A DNA stretch of 64,000 bases from NCBI GenBank assembly GCA_963698435.1, contig CAVOQV010000018.1:310001-374000 (forward strand), given 5' to 3'. The position numbers and the translations under genes are program-made. This document shows positions 24,925-34,968 of this stretch, piece after piece. Within the stretch, counting starts at the first letter, position 1. Each line of letters starts with the position of its first letter. The notes under the pieces are model-generated. The model saw only the letters and a list, made by a program, of their open reading frames with translations. It had not been told where the DNA came from and searched no databases. The DNA comes from Sva-07 sp963698435. Its GTDB lineage: Bacteria; Actinomycetota; Acidimicrobiia; Acidimicrobiales; Ilumatobacteraceae.

Positions 24925-25889
24925 ACGCACCGGGTGGCCCACCGGCCATCGAGTTCCGCTCACTGCGCAAGTCCTTCGGGCGAACCGAGGTGCTCGGAGG
25001 CGTCACGACCGAGGTTCCGGTCAATTCCGTGTTCGGGTTCCTCGGGCCGAACGGTGCCGGCAAGTCGACGACGATGAAGATCCTGATGGGCTTGCTCCGG
25101 CCCACCAGCGGCAGCGCACGGGTTCTCGGATTCGACGTCGAGAGCGAATCACTCGAGGTTCGCCGCCGGGTCGGCTACCTCCCGCAGAGCCCTGCCTACC
25201 CGAACCATCTCACGGTCGCGGGCGTCCTCGGACTCGCTGCGCGACTCCGTGGCGTCGCCGATCGAACCGGCGCCCTGCTCGAGCTCGTCGGCCTCACGGA
25301 TCGCGCCGACCGGCGGGTGCGGGGGCTGTCGGGCGGCGAGGCTCAACGACTCGGACTCGCCCAGGCGCTCGTGGGCGACCCGGACGTGCTGATCCTCGAC
25401 GAGCCGTCGGCCGGTCTCGACCCTGCCGGACGCCACGAGGTCCTCGGTCTGCTCGACGAACTCCGGACACGAACGACGATCTTCTACTCCACCCACCTGC
25501 TCGACGACGTCGCTCGCCTGAGCGACACCATCGCGGTGCTGGTCGGGGGCGAGGTGGTCGCCGACGGCCCGATCGACCAGTTCACGGTCGGTGACGCCAC
25601 CTCGACCTGGCAGGTTCGCCTCGACGGCCCGGACGCCGCCGGTGCCTTCGAGGCGCTGGCCCGCCAGCCGTGGGTGGCGAGCGTCGAGACGATCGGCTCC
25701 GGCGTGGCTACGGTCGACACCACCGATCGCACCACGGCCCAGCACGAACTCCTCCCGGTCCTCCACGGCGCCGGGGGACACGTCGCCGAACTCCGACCGA
25801 CCCGACGAAGCCTCGAGGACATCTACTTCGCGCTCACCGACGCAACGAACGGCAGCGACGGCACACACGAAGGGCGAGAGGATGACTGA
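24921..25889 (+). CDS. ABC exporter ATP-binding protein (first of two)
   Basis: A 322-residue single-domain ABC ATPase. Walker A GPNGAGKST is near residue 41, the signature is LSGGEAQRLGLAQAL and Walker B is LILDEPSAGLDP, followed by the switch region FYSTHLLDDVARL. A C-terminal extension after residue 220 resembles the accessory domain of CcmA/NatA-type exporters. GTG start in a 4-nt overlap with the exported-protein gene. It pairs with the permease at 25882 (8-nt overlap). Confidence 0.93.
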   Translation: MNAPGGPPAIEFRSLRKSFGRTEVLGGVTTEVPVNSVFGFLGPNGAGKSTTMKILMGLLRPTSGSARVLGFDVESESLEVRRRVGYLPQSPAYPNHLTVAGVLGLAARLRGVADRTGALLELVGLTDRADRRVRGLSGGEAQRLGLAQALVGDPDVLILDEPSAGLDPAGRHEVLGLLDELRTRTTIFYSTHLLDDVARLSDTIAVLVGGEVVADGPIDQFTVGDATSTWQVRLDGPDAAGAFEALARQPWVASVETIGSGVATVDTTDRTTAQHELLPVLHGAGGHVAELRPTRRSLEDIYFALTDATNGSDGTHEGREDD

Positions 25890-26682
25890 TCGACCTCGGG
25901 CCTCGGGATTGGCCGGCGTCGGCACGTTGGCGATGGTGGAACTCCGACGATGGCTCCCCACGCGAGCCCTCATCCTTGCGGCCGCCTCGCTTCCGATCCT
26001 GCTGTTCGTCACGTTCACGATCGGCAACGACGCGGACACACCGTTCGGCGAGGTCCTCGGCGTCGCGCTCATCGGCTGGTCGATCGTGGTCGTCCTCATC
26101 GTCGTGGGCACGAGCCAGGGCGTCCTCGCCGACGCCGTCGAGGACGGGACCGCTGCGTGGGCCGTCTCGATGCCGGTCACCCGGAAGGCGTTCGTCCTCG
26201 CCAAGTTCGTGGGTGCCGCGCCCGCGATCGCCCTGGGCGCGGTCATCGTGCCCGGCCTCGTCGCTTACCCGTTCCTGGCCGCGTCCGCCGACGCCAAGTC
26301 CGACTTCAATGCCGGAGAGGTCATCAACGCACTCGGTCGCGACTCCTCGTCGTACGCAAGCCTCCCGTCGCTCGGCGAGTACGCACTCATGCTCACGCTG
26401 ATCGCACTGCTCGCGGTGTATCTCCTCGCGATGATGCTCCTGTTCGGTTCGCGGCTCACCTCGGCCGCTGCACTGCTCGGACTCGGACTCGCGTCAGCGG
26501 CCCTGCTGATCGTGTTCAACGGCCTCGGCATCGAGGAGGGAACGCCCGGTGTCGCATTCATCGCCGTGCTTCCCGACCGGCTCGAGGAACTGGCGGTGCT
26601 GCCGGCGATGATCGCCAGCGCTGCCTGGTCGGCGATCGCTGTCGCCCTGGCCGCCTGGTCGTTCGATCGGAGGCCCTTGTGA
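25882..26682 (+). CDS. ABC-2-type permease (first of two)
   Basis: 266 residues with six predicted transmembrane helices, for example LILAAASLPILLFVTFTIG, VALIGWSIVVVLIVVGTSQG, APAIALGAVIVPGLVAYPFL and MLTLIALLAVYLLAMMLLFG. The motif DAVEDGTAAWAVSMPVTRKA is the cytoplasmic coupling-type stretch seen in ABC-2 permeases. It overlaps the ATPase genes on both sides (8 nt and 4 nt), so it forms an exporter with one or both ATPases. Substrate unknown. Confidence 0.85.
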   Translation: MTDRPRASGLAGVGTLAMVELRRWLPTRALILAAASLPILLFVTFTIGNDADTPFGEVLGVALIGWSIVVVLIVVGTSQGVLADAVEDGTAAWAVSMPVTRKAFVLAKFVGAAPAIALGAVIVPGLVAYPFLAASADAKSDFNAGEVINALGRDSSSYASLPSLGEYALMLTLIALLAVYLLAMMLLFGSRLTSAAALLGLGLASAALLIVFNGLGIEEGTPGVAFIAVLPDRLEELAVLPAMIASAAWSAIAVALAAWSFDRRPL

Positions 26683-27623
26683 CCACACACGCCATCGAAG
26701 CACGCGGACTCTCGAAGAAGTACGGCGACCTGGTCGTGCTCGACGGGCTCGACCTCGAGGTGCAGACCGGTTCGGTGTACGGGTTCCTCGGACCCAACGG
26801 TGCGGGCAAGTCGACCACCATCAAACTGATGCTCGACCTGATCCGTCCCACCGCCGGTTCGGTGACGGTGCTCGGACACGACGCACGACACGACGGCGTA
26901 CGCGCCCGATCCGGCGTGGGCTATCTGCCCCAGCAGCCGCGCTTCCACCCGTACCGGACCGTACGCGGCGTGCTCGGCTACATGGCCCACCTGGCCCCGC
27001 GCGCCCCACGCGGTCACGCGCTCCACCGCCGAATCGATGAGCTGCTCGATCAGGCCGGTCTCGCCGGGAAATCCCGCCGCCGGGCCGGGGTCCTCTCGGG
27101 GGGTGAGCGTCAGCGGCTCGGGATCGCACAGGCGTTGATCGGCGATCCGGAACTGCTGATCCTCGACGAACCGGCCGCCGGCCTCGACCCGCAGGGCCGC
27201 CGCGAGGTCCTCGACCTCATCGAGCAGATGCGTGGACGGGCGACGTTGTTCTTCTCCACCCATCTTCTCGACGACGTGCAACGCGTCGCCGACACCGTCG
27301 GCGTGCTCTCCGGCGGCAGCATGGTCGCGGAGGGACCGCTCGACGAGATCCTCGAGGCGCCCGCTGCGGCCTACACCGTGCGACTGGGCGGCGAGACGGC
27401 AACGGTTCGGGCGCGACTCGAACGGGAGCCATGGGTGGTCGGCATCGACACCCATCTCCGTGGCGAGCAGGAACTGTGGGAGGTCCAACTCGACGACGAG
27501 CTCGCCGGCGGGCTCCTTCTCGACGCGCTCGTCGACGATGGCGGCGTCGACGTGACCGAGTTCCACACGACGGACCCGAGCCTGGAGTTCGCCTACTTCG
27601 ATCTGGTCGGGGGCGAGCGATGA
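26679..27623 (+). CDS. ABC exporter ATP-binding protein (second)
   Basis: 314 residues, GTG start in a 4-nt overlap with the upstream permease. Walker A GPNGAGKST, signature LSGGERQRLGIAQAL, Walker B LILDEPAAGLDP and FFSTHLLDDVQRVADTVGVL are all intact. Its sequence and C-terminal extension closely mirror the first ATPase, so the ATPase-permease pair looks duplicated in tandem. It presumably energises the permease at 27620. Confidence 0.93.
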   Translation: MTTHAIEARGLSKKYGDLVVLDGLDLEVQTGSVYGFLGPNGAGKSTTIKLMLDLIRPTAGSVTVLGHDARHDGVRARSGVGYLPQQPRFHPYRTVRGVLGYMAHLAPRAPRGHALHRRIDELLDQAGLAGKSRRRAGVLSGGERQRLGIAQALIGDPELLILDEPAAGLDPQGRREVLDLIEQMRGRATLFFSTHLLDDVQRVADTVGVLSGGSMVAEGPLDEILEAPAAAYTVRLGGETATVRARLEREPWVVGIDTHLRGEQELWEVQLDDELAGGLLLDALVDDGGVDVTEFHTTDPSLEFAYFDLVGGER

Positions 27624-28390
27624 CCGGATTCTGGGCGCTCCTGCGAGGAGAGCTGAGCCGTTGGATCGGCCGACGGGGTCTCCTCCACCTCGTGGGCTGG
27701 ACCCTCCTGATCCAGGGACAGCTGTACCTTTCGGTCACGACCGGCTGGGACTCGTACAACGCGTTCTGGGGGTTCGATCTCGTCGTCAACCTGCTGTGGC
27801 TTTTCCCGCCCCTCGGCGCCATCGCCGTCGCCCAGGGTGCACTCGCCGAGGAGCGCGGGTGGGACACCCTCGGTTGGGTCATGGCGCGACCGGTGACACG
27901 CACTGCGTTCGTGACCTCCAAGATCGTCGGCACCGCGCTCCCGCTGGTCCTGCTTGCCGTCGTGACGCAAGGTGTGATCGCGTACGTCTGGCTGCCCGAC
28001 GTGCAACCGGAGCGGGGATTCGCTGCCGTCGAACCGGTTCTCGGTCGCTACGCCGCCGTGCTGGGCGTGCTCTCGTTGCTCGTGCTGCTGTTCGTGGCCC
28101 TGGCGGTGGCACTGGGCACGTTGTTCCGGCGCCGAGCGATGGTCGCCACCGTCTCGCTCGTGGTGTTCCTGCTCTTCACCTTCCCACCCGGCGAACGTGC
28201 GGCGACCTGGCACGAGTGGTTCCCTGGCGGGCTGGTCGAAGGCCAGAACGACGGCGCCGACTACAAGCGAATCTCCGAGTACCTCCTGGGCGGCTCGTTC
28301 GAAGGAGCGGGCGCCGTGGTGGTCGCCGCGATCATCGTGCTGGCACTGACTGCGTTCGGCGCGTGGCGGTTCGGTCAGGAAGAACTCTGA
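27620..28390 (+). CDS. ABC-2-type permease (second)
   Basis: 256 residues with about six transmembrane helices: LLHLVGWTLLIQGQLYLSV, LVVNLLWLFPPLGAIAVAQG, VGTALPLVLLAVVTQGVIAY, VLGVLSLLVLLFVALAVALG and VVVAAIIVLALTAFGAW. The motif ALAEERGWDTLGWVMARPVT corresponds to the equivalent stretch in the first permease. Last gene of the five-gene overlapping operon. ATG start overlaps the second ATPase stop. Confidence 0.85.
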   Translation: MTGFWALLRGELSRWIGRRGLLHLVGWTLLIQGQLYLSVTTGWDSYNAFWGFDLVVNLLWLFPPLGAIAVAQGALAEERGWDTLGWVMARPVTRTAFVTSKIVGTALPLVLLAVVTQGVIAYVWLPDVQPERGFAAVEPVLGRYAAVLGVLSLLVLLFVALAVALGTLFRRRAMVATVSLVVFLLFTFPPGERAATWHEWFPGGLVEGQNDGADYKRISEYLLGGSFEGAGAVVVAAIIVLALTAFGAWRFGQEEL

Positions 28391-28458
28391 GGCCCTCGTG
28401 TGGGGACTTCACCACTCGAGTGTCAATCAGGCCGTGATGCAGTGCTCGAGATTCGCGG

Positions 28459-28682
28459 TCAGTCTGGTTGCTGCGAGGCGTTGACGGACTGCCCGTAGCG
28501 TTGGCGGGCTGCCTCGCCCGAGGTGCCGACCATGGCCCCGATCGAAGCCCAGGAGTGCCTGTTGTGACGGGCGCGAACGACGGCATCGCCGAGTGCGCGT
28601 TCTGCGTCGGCTCGGGCAAGGAACGCTTCTCGGACGAGACGAAGCTCCGTGGCGTCGTGGAGGTCGTCGCCGGGCGGTGAGA
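28459..28682 (-). pseudogene. 5'-truncated copy of the small HTH gene at 18758
   Basis: Encodes GDDLHDATELRLVREAFLAR, then ALGDAVVRARHNRHSWASIG and GEAARQRYGQSVNASQQPD before a stop. The first 28 or so codons, including the start, are missing; homology ends at about 28680 where unrelated sequence begins. DNA similarity extends a little past the stop codon on the other side. Evidence that sequence was copied between the tRNA island and this region. Confidence 0.75.
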
Positions 28683-28686
28683 GCGA

Positions 28687-29610
28687 TCAATCACATGTCG
28701 ATTGATCGCCTGCCGACATGTACGTGACGGGTGCATCGTCGGGCGGTAGCTCGAGCAGCCAGAAGACCTCGAGAACCTCCGGCGTGAGTTGGATGCTGTC
28801 CCAGGCGGGTTCGATGCTGAACCCGTCGATGTTGTGCTGTGCGGCGAAGTCGATGAGGGCCTGAGTCGTGGCGGGCCCGACGACGCCGTCGACGGGGAGT
28901 GATGCTCCGTGGCCGTTGAGCGCTTGTTGGAGCTCGACGGCGAACGGTTCGTCGAAGAAGTAGTAGGGCAGACTCACCGGCCAGGCGAACTGACCCGAGA
29001 CCGCGCCGGTGTCCTCAGCGATCGTGAACCCCCATTGGGTGACGTCGGGGATCATCGGTGAGGAGTTCGGCAGTGAGCGGACATCGGCCGCCGCAGAGCC
29101 GATCCGAATCCCGTCAGAGGTCGCAAGCTGCGTCGTCTGGGGCGTCGATGTCGGCTCAAGGGTCCAGGTGGCGAAGTGCAGTGGTATGGGTGGGAAGTCG
29201 TAGCTGCCCGGCCAGTCCGTGAAGAGAGCGTTCAGGCCGATTGTCTCCCAGTGGACAGTTCGGGTTTGTTGGATCGCGAGCACGCATTCCGGTTCCGATG
29301 AGACCATGTCACCGTCGGGTGGCCCCAGCATGTCGATCAGCGATGCGAGCGCATCCTCGGCTGGTCTGCCGAAGTCCACCGATCCCAGACCGTCGGAACG
29401 CAGCACGACCAGATCCGCGCTGTGATCAGCGATCGTGGTTGTGGTCGATGGCAGAGGCTGCGTCGAGGGAGTGACTGCGCGCTCGGTCGTCGGTGCAGCC
29501 GTCGTACCTTGTGCGTCCGAATCGGTGATCGCCGGCGACGAAGCCGGGTCGCCTCCGCAGGCCGCAACGACGAGAACCGCCACCATCGCGGTACCGACTC
29601 GTCGGATCAC
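28687..29610 (-). CDS. Lipoprotein with a peptidoglycan-binding-like C-terminal domain
   Basis: 307 residues. Signal and lipobox MIRRVGTAMVAVLVVAACGG, then a Thr/Ser-rich linker (residues 25-65). The middle domain contains LVVLRSDGLGSVDFGRPAED, resembling secreted actinobacterial proteins of unknown role. Near residue 230 the stretch ELQQALNGHGASLPVDGVVG then PATTQALIDFAAQ matches the peptidoglycan-binding 1 (PGBD) pattern. It is probably anchored in the membrane and touches the cell wall. Its stop lies in a 9-bp-arm hairpin (GCGATCAAT/ATTGATCGC) that may end transcription. Confidence 0.78.
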   Translation of the reverse strand: MIRRVGTAMVAVLVVAACGGDPASSPAITDSDAQGTTAAPTTERAVTPSTQPLPSTTTTIADHSADLVVLRSDGLGSVDFGRPAEDALASLIDMLGPPDGDMVSSEPECVLAIQQTRTVHWETIGLNALFTDWPGSYDFPPIPLHFATWTLEPTSTPQTTQLATSDGIRIGSAAADVRSLPNSSPMIPDVTQWGFTIAEDTGAVSGQFAWPVSLPYYFFDEPFAVELQQALNGHGASLPVDGVVGPATTQALIDFAAQHNIDGFSIEPAWDSIQLTPEVLEVFWLLELPPDDAPVTYMSAGDQSTCD

Positions 29611-30053
29611 GTCACACCTCCGCTCTCATCATGCGATCGACGTGACGCTCGACCGAAGAGGCCACAGTCACATGAGCACCCCGCCCGACGCCCACCACGG
29701 CACGGAGTGCGCCAGGTGACACCGACTGACGTCGTCCGGGATCCGATTCGGTCCCGTCAGCTTCCGATGATCTGGACACTCCGAACGTGCCGTGAAGCGG
29801 CCCAACGTGCGCGAGTAGCACCTCGTTTCGGATGCCGAGCAGTGTTGCGTTGCACGGTTGGTCATCGTCGGGCGTCCAGATCACGGTTGAGTTGGCGTCG
29901 ATCAGCTCGATCTGTTGGGTGCACTCGCCCTCTCCCTGGCGCACGCCGCCGTCAACTCCTTCTCGTACCTCGGAGCCTCCTCGTCGTCGAGCACCTCGGG
30001 TGACGAGCCGCTGTCGGCGACGTCGGCTGCAGCCGCCCGGCGCGTTCGGCGTG
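29611..30053. other. Intergenic region, no supported gene
   Basis: A 110-codon open frame exists on the minus strand (29612-29944; includes CTQQIELIDANSTVIWTPDD and GIRNEVLLAHV), but it has no homology I recognise, no clear ribosome binding site and a low-complexity C-terminus. It may be the eroded end of a secreted protein gene. Nothing else is seen. Confidence 0.4.
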
Positions 30054-30864
30054 TCAGCGGTTGCGGCTGAGTAGCGCGAGGAGGCGCAGCAGCTCGACGT
30101 AGAGCCAGACCACGGTCACCATGAGCCCGTAGGCGCAGTACCACTCCATGAACTTGGGAGCGCCGGCTTCGACACCCGCCTCGATGGCGGCGAAGTTCAG
30201 CGTCAGGCTGAGCGCGGCGAGGATCACGGCGAGCGCGGTGACGACGATGCCGATCGTGCGGAAGCTGTCGCTGTACAACCACGTCCAGTTGAAGATCGAC
30301 AGGATGAAGACGAAGAAGTAGAGCAACCCGAGCCCGCACATCGCGGCGACGACCCCGAAGGCCATCTTGTTCGTGGGTCGAACGATCCGCAGGACGTAGA
30401 GCACCAATGCGGCAACGAAGACGCAGACCGTTCCGACGATCGCCGCGCCGACGATGCCCTCGGTCTGGGCGTCGAACATCGCGGAGATCGCCCCGAGGAC
30501 GTAGCCCTCGAGGGCGGCATAGATCACCCCGAGCAGCGCGGCGCCGACGCGGATTGACGGCGACCATGATGCCGACGAACAAGGCGCCGAACGACGCCAG
30601 CCAGAATCCGCCGGGGATCGTGACGGTGGTGTTCGCGTACCCGGTGCCGAGATCGACGGCCACCGGCTCGGTTGCCGAAGCCCACCCCCACGCACCGGCG
30701 GCGACGAGCACGATGAGAAATGCGATCGTCTTGATGGTGACCCCGCCGACCGACATGGTCCTCGGCGCCGATGTGGCACCCGAGAGGTACTCGCGTTGGA
30801 TCTTCTCGCTGAACGCGGGATTCCCTCCGCCGAAGTCGGTCGCGGCTGCGGATTGTGTCTGCAT
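30054..30864 (-). pseudogene. Bax inhibitor-1/YccA family membrane protein, one frameshift
   Basis: Starts MQTQSAAATDFGGGNPAFSE, then TIKTIAFLIVLVAAGAWGWA and FGALFVGIMVAVN. Near 30553 it shifts frame and continues ALLGVIYAALEGYVLGAISA, VVAAMCGLGLLYFFVFILSI, ending EWYCAYGLMVTVVWLYVELL then RLLALLSRNR. Seven transmembrane helices and the C-terminal family motif are present. The length is 811 nt, one base over a multiple of three, so a single insertion breaks an otherwise complete gene. YccA-like proteins are inner-membrane stress and leak-channel proteins. Confidence 0.8.
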
Positions 30865-30965
30865 CAGCGAAAAGGGTACGCGTTCGGCCGATCCGAGGCC
30901 GAGAGCGGACGCGATCGACCCGGGTTCGTCGACCCCGATCCAGCTGTCGAGATCACCGAGGTCCG

Positions 30966-32777
30966 TCAGGTGCTGACGAACTCGCGAGCTGTGTCGCCGG
31001 GGTCGCCACCGGGGCCCTTGCCCTTGAACTGGCTCATGTAGAGCGAGTGGTAGAAGCCCTTCTCGGCCATGAGCTCGTCGTGGCTCGCCAGTCTCCTCGA
31101 TGGCGCCGCCGTTGAGCACCATGATCCGGCTCGAATCGCGAATGGTGGCGAGACGGTGGGCGATCGAGAAGCTGGTCTTGTCGTCCATCAGCTTGCGCAT
31201 GCCGTCCTGGATCAGCTTCTCGGTGCGGGTGTCGACGTTCGAGGTCGCCTCGTCGAGGATCATCATCTTCGGATCGGCGACCATCGCCCGGGCGATCGTG
31301 ATCATCTGGCGCTGCCCCTGGCTGAGGTTGGCGCCACGCTCGGTCAGCATCGTGTCGTACCCGTCGGGCAGACCCAGGATGAAGTCGTGCGCGTTGGCCT
31401 TCTTCGCCGCCTCGATCGCGTCGGCCTCGGTGGCGTCCTCGTTGGCGTAGAGCAGGTTGTTCATCACGGTGTCGGTGAACAGGAACGCCTCTTGGAGCAC
31501 GACACCGATCTGCTTGCGCAGGCTCGCTTGCGTCAGCTTCGACAGGTCCTGGCCGTCGATCAGGATCCGCCCGGCGGTGATGTCGTAGTAGCGGGTGAGG
31601 ATGTTGATCAGCGTGCTCTTGCCGGCGCCGGTCGGCCCGCAGATGCCGATGCTCTCGCCCGGCTCGACCTCGAAGGTGTTGTCGCGCAGCACCAGGCTGC
31701 TCGGCACGTAGCCGAAGTCGACGTGGTCGAACTCGATCCGGCCTCCCTGGAACTCGTAGTCGACCGCGTCGGGAGCGTCGACCACGTCCGGGCGCTCGTC
31801 GATGATCCGGAACACCCGGTCGCCACCGGCGGCCGCGTTGAGCGTCGTGGTGATCAGGTTGGCCATCTCGGCCAGCGGTGAGGCGAGCAGCGCCGAGTAG
31901 CCGGCGAAGGCCAGCACGGTGCCGAGCGTGGTCGAGCCCTCGATGACGAGGAACGTGCCGGTGACCAGCACGAGCACGTTCTGCACCAGGCTCAGCGTCT
32001 GGGTGATCGGGAACTGCATCAGCGAGGCCATGAACGCTCGCCGGCCGACCTTGTACACACCGTCGACGTGCTCCTCGTGCCGCTCGGCTGCCCAGTCGCT
32101 GCGGTTGTTGCTGATGATCACCTTGTGCCCGCTGAGCGTCTCCTCCTGGAAGGCGCTCACGTCGCCGAGCGTCTCCTGCAGGCGGCCGAACGCCGGCCCG
32201 GAGACCTGGGCGATCGCATAGGCGACGCCGGCCAGCAGCGGGATCGTCAGGATCGCGACGAGGGCGAGCTGCCAGTTCAGGGCGAACATGATCGCGACGA
32301 TCAGCACCACCTGCATGCTCGATCGCAGGATCTGGCTGACGGCGGTCGTGTAGAAGAGCGAGATCACCTCGGCGTCGTTGGTGACGTTGCTCGACAGTTC
32401 ACCGGGCGAGTTCTTGAAGAAGAACCCCATCGACAGCGTCTGGACGTTGTCGAACAGGTCGGTCTGGAGGTCGCACAACGCCTCCGACGGCCAGCTTCGA
32501 GAACAGCCGATTGGCGACGTAGCTGAACAGCAGGTAGACGGCGCCGGCGACCGCGCCGACGATCGCCCACTGGGTGAGGTCGCTCTTGGAGCCGTTCTCG
32601 GCGATCACGTTCATCCCGCGCCCGGTGGCGTAGGGGATGACGATCAGGCCGACCATGGCGATCGCGAGGCACAGCGCGGCGACGATCGCACGGCCGCGGC
32701 GGGGACCACCGATCATCCGGCCGACGAGCCGCGGGATCGTGTGCTGCGACCGCCGAGGTCGATGCGTCGGTGCTCAT
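30966..32777 (-). pseudogene. ABC multidrug-type half-transporter (B), three frameshifts
   Basis: The reconstructed product is about 603 residues. It has a transmembrane domain (ISLFYTTAVSQILRSSMQVV, NWQLALVAILTIPLLAGVAY) and an ATPase with Walker A GPTGAGKST, signature LSQGQRQMITIARAM and Walker B MMILDEATSNVDT. Breaks fall near 32745, 32484 and 31093 and cancel overall: the span is exactly 604 codons. Net-zero indels in a conserved gene make sequencing error plausible. It overlaps the partner half-transporter by ATGA, so the two would form a heterodimer (TmrAB/LmrCD style). Confidence 0.78.
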
Positions 32778-34559
32778 GACGCCCCCTCCAGGTCGAGGCC
32801 CGCAGTGATGCCGCCGCCGAGCTGCGACTCGAAGATCTCCTGGTACATCGGGCTCGTCGCCAGCAGTTCGTCGTGGGTGCCCTCGGCGATGATCTCGCCG
32901 TGTTCCAGCAGGTAGATGTGGTCGAGGTCGATGAGCGCGCTGATGCGCTGGGCGACGTAGATCGTCGTGGTCCCACCCATGAACTCGGGGATCGCGGCCT
33001 GGACACGACCCTCGGTGGACGCGTCGAGGGCGCTCGTGCTGTCGTCGAGGATCAGCACCCGCGGCTGCGGCGTCAGGGCCCGGGTGATCGCCAGCCGCTG
33101 TCGCTGCCCACCCGAGAAGTTGTAGCCGCGCCGTGCAACCTCGGCCTTCCATTGGTCGGGAAGGTTGGAGACGAACCCGTACGCATCGGCCGCTCTGGCG
33201 GCGTCGAACATCACGTCGTCCTCGACGTCGGGTGCGCCGAACTTGAGATTCGGACGCAGCTCGTCCTGGAACAGCACCGCCTCCTGCAGGGCGACGCCGA
33301 CGATCTTGCGGAGATCGCGAAGGGGCATGTCGCGGACGTCGACGCCGTCGATCGTGATCTTCCCCTCGGTGACGTCGTAGAAGCGGGGAATCAGGTTGAC
33401 GAGCGCCGACTTGCCCGCCCCGGTGGCGCCGAGGAAACCGACCTGCTGGCCGGGCTCGATCGTGAGGTTGATGTGCTTCAGCGCCGGCGGGTCGAAGGTG
33501 CCGTCGGCGCGGCGGAACGCGAAGGTCACGTCGTCGAACACGATCCGGCCGCGCACGTCGCCGTGTTCGATCGCGACGAGGTCGTCACGGTCGGTGATCG
33601 TCGCCTCGGTCTCGTAGGCCTCGAGGATCCTGGCCGCCGACACGTCGCCGCGGGAGATCAACGGCAGCACCTGCGCGAGCAGCGCGAGCGGCGTGATGAT
33701 CAGGCCCATGTACTGGGTGAACGTGCTGACGTCACCGACCGAGAGACCCGCACCGTCGAGGACGTTGCTGCCGCCCGCCCACATCGCCACCACGATCGCG
33801 AGTTGGCCGAGCCCGGTCAGCAGCGGCGCCATGAACGCCACCCGCCAGGCCGCCTGGTACTCCGGCTCGCGCAGCGTCTGTGCCCGCTGTTCGAACTTGC
33901 GCATCTCGTAGCGCTCGCGGACGAACGCCTTGACCACGCTCATCCCGGTCAGGTTCTCCTGGAAGGTGCCGTTGAGATCGTCGAGCGCCTCCTGACGCCG
34001 ACGGTAGGCCCGATCGATCGCCGGCACCAGGACCGCCATCACCGCGAGCACGGCGACGATCACCACCAGGACCACCCAGACCAGATCCGGGGTGTTGATG
34101 ATGGCCATGGCGATCGTCAGCAGCAACAGGAACGGCGCCAGCGAGCCGAGCAGGATCGTGTACAGCACCGCGTTCTGGACGTTGACGACGTCGGCGTTGA
34201 GCCGAACCATCAGGTCGCCGGTCGGACGATGGTCGAAGTTCTCGAACGAGTACCCCTGGACCTTGTTGTACAGCTCGCGACGGATGTAGAACGCCACGCC
34301 CTGCGAGAAGAACACGGCCTGTGAAGCGGCGATCGAGATCGAGATGCCCATCGCCACGGCGAGCACGAGCATCCAGATGCCGACATCGACGGCGGCGTCC
34401 ATGATCGCCGGCGACCATCCCCTCGTCGACCAGCTTGCTGATCAACGACGCGTACCCGACGATGCACACCGCCGCGACGAGCATCGCCACCTGCGAGATC
34501 ACGAACCGCGCCTTGTAGTCGCGCACGATCGAGAAGATCCTCAGAATCGATGTGGGCAT
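32774..34559 (-). pseudogene. ABC multidrug-type half-transporter (A), one frameshift
   Basis: Starts MPTSILRIFSIVRDYKARFV, then SLISKLVDEGMVAGD. An extra base near 34410 shifts the frame, and the rest (over 530 residues) continues intact: MVRLNADVVNVQNAVLYTIL, Walker A GATGAGKSALVNL, signature FSGGQRQRLAITRAL, then VLILDDSTSALDAST. The Walker B glutamate is Asp here (LILDDST), typical of the degenerate site in heterodimeric exporters. Upstream partner of the gene ending at 30966. Confidence 0.82.
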
Positions 34560-34968
34560 GGATGGTCTCCTTGATGCTGCGACGTTCGAGCGGCGGCCAA
34601 CGGTAGTGGTCACGTCCAATCAGGCTTCACATCGCGCGAGGACGCCACCAGCCACACACCCGCATTGGGCAAGGTCGCTGTCGACGGGCCCGAGTGCCCG
34701 CTACCAGGATGGCGCGATTCCTGAACTGTGTCTCGCAGGTTCGATCCCTGTCAGGTGCGTCAGCTGATCGACGTGAGTATGCGGTGGGTCGACATGTCGC
34801 AGACCTCCGACACTTCGCCGGCGGTGCAGTACTTGGCGGCGCGTCTCGGCCCGCGATCACCGGGCGAGTCGATGACAAGGAATGACGACGAGTCCTCCGC
34901 GATTCGGGCGAGTTCCTCGAGACTGGTGTCGAGTTGGTTGGGCATGTCGCTCTTCCTTCGATCGCTGG
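34560..34968. other. Intergenic region with an att-like remnant
   Basis: No convincing gene. A 61-codon minus-strand frame (34760-34945) ends TAGEVSEVCDMSTHRILTSI and faintly recalls an excisionase helix, but it overlaps the tRNA-like repeat at 34718 and is not supported. The remainder shows nothing recognisable. Confidence 0.45.
34718..34790. repeat. Degenerate copy of the tRNA-Arg att core and its chromosomal flank
   Basis: Aligns with 19440-19512. The 44-bp core matches at 38 positions (TTCCTGAACTGTGTCTCGCA, then GGTTCGATCCCTG is identical), and the following 29 bp at 23 positions (CGTGAGTATGCGGTGGGTC against CGTGAATATGCAGTGGGTC). The tRNA 5' half is absent. It looks like an old, decayed attachment site or duplicated tRNA flank. 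Confidence 0.65.

Noticed and set aside
19440..34790. Treating 19.4-34.8 kb as one second integrated island
   Set aside because: The right-hand site is too diverged, no integrase lies inside and the cargo is heterogeneous; reported only as a possible remnant.
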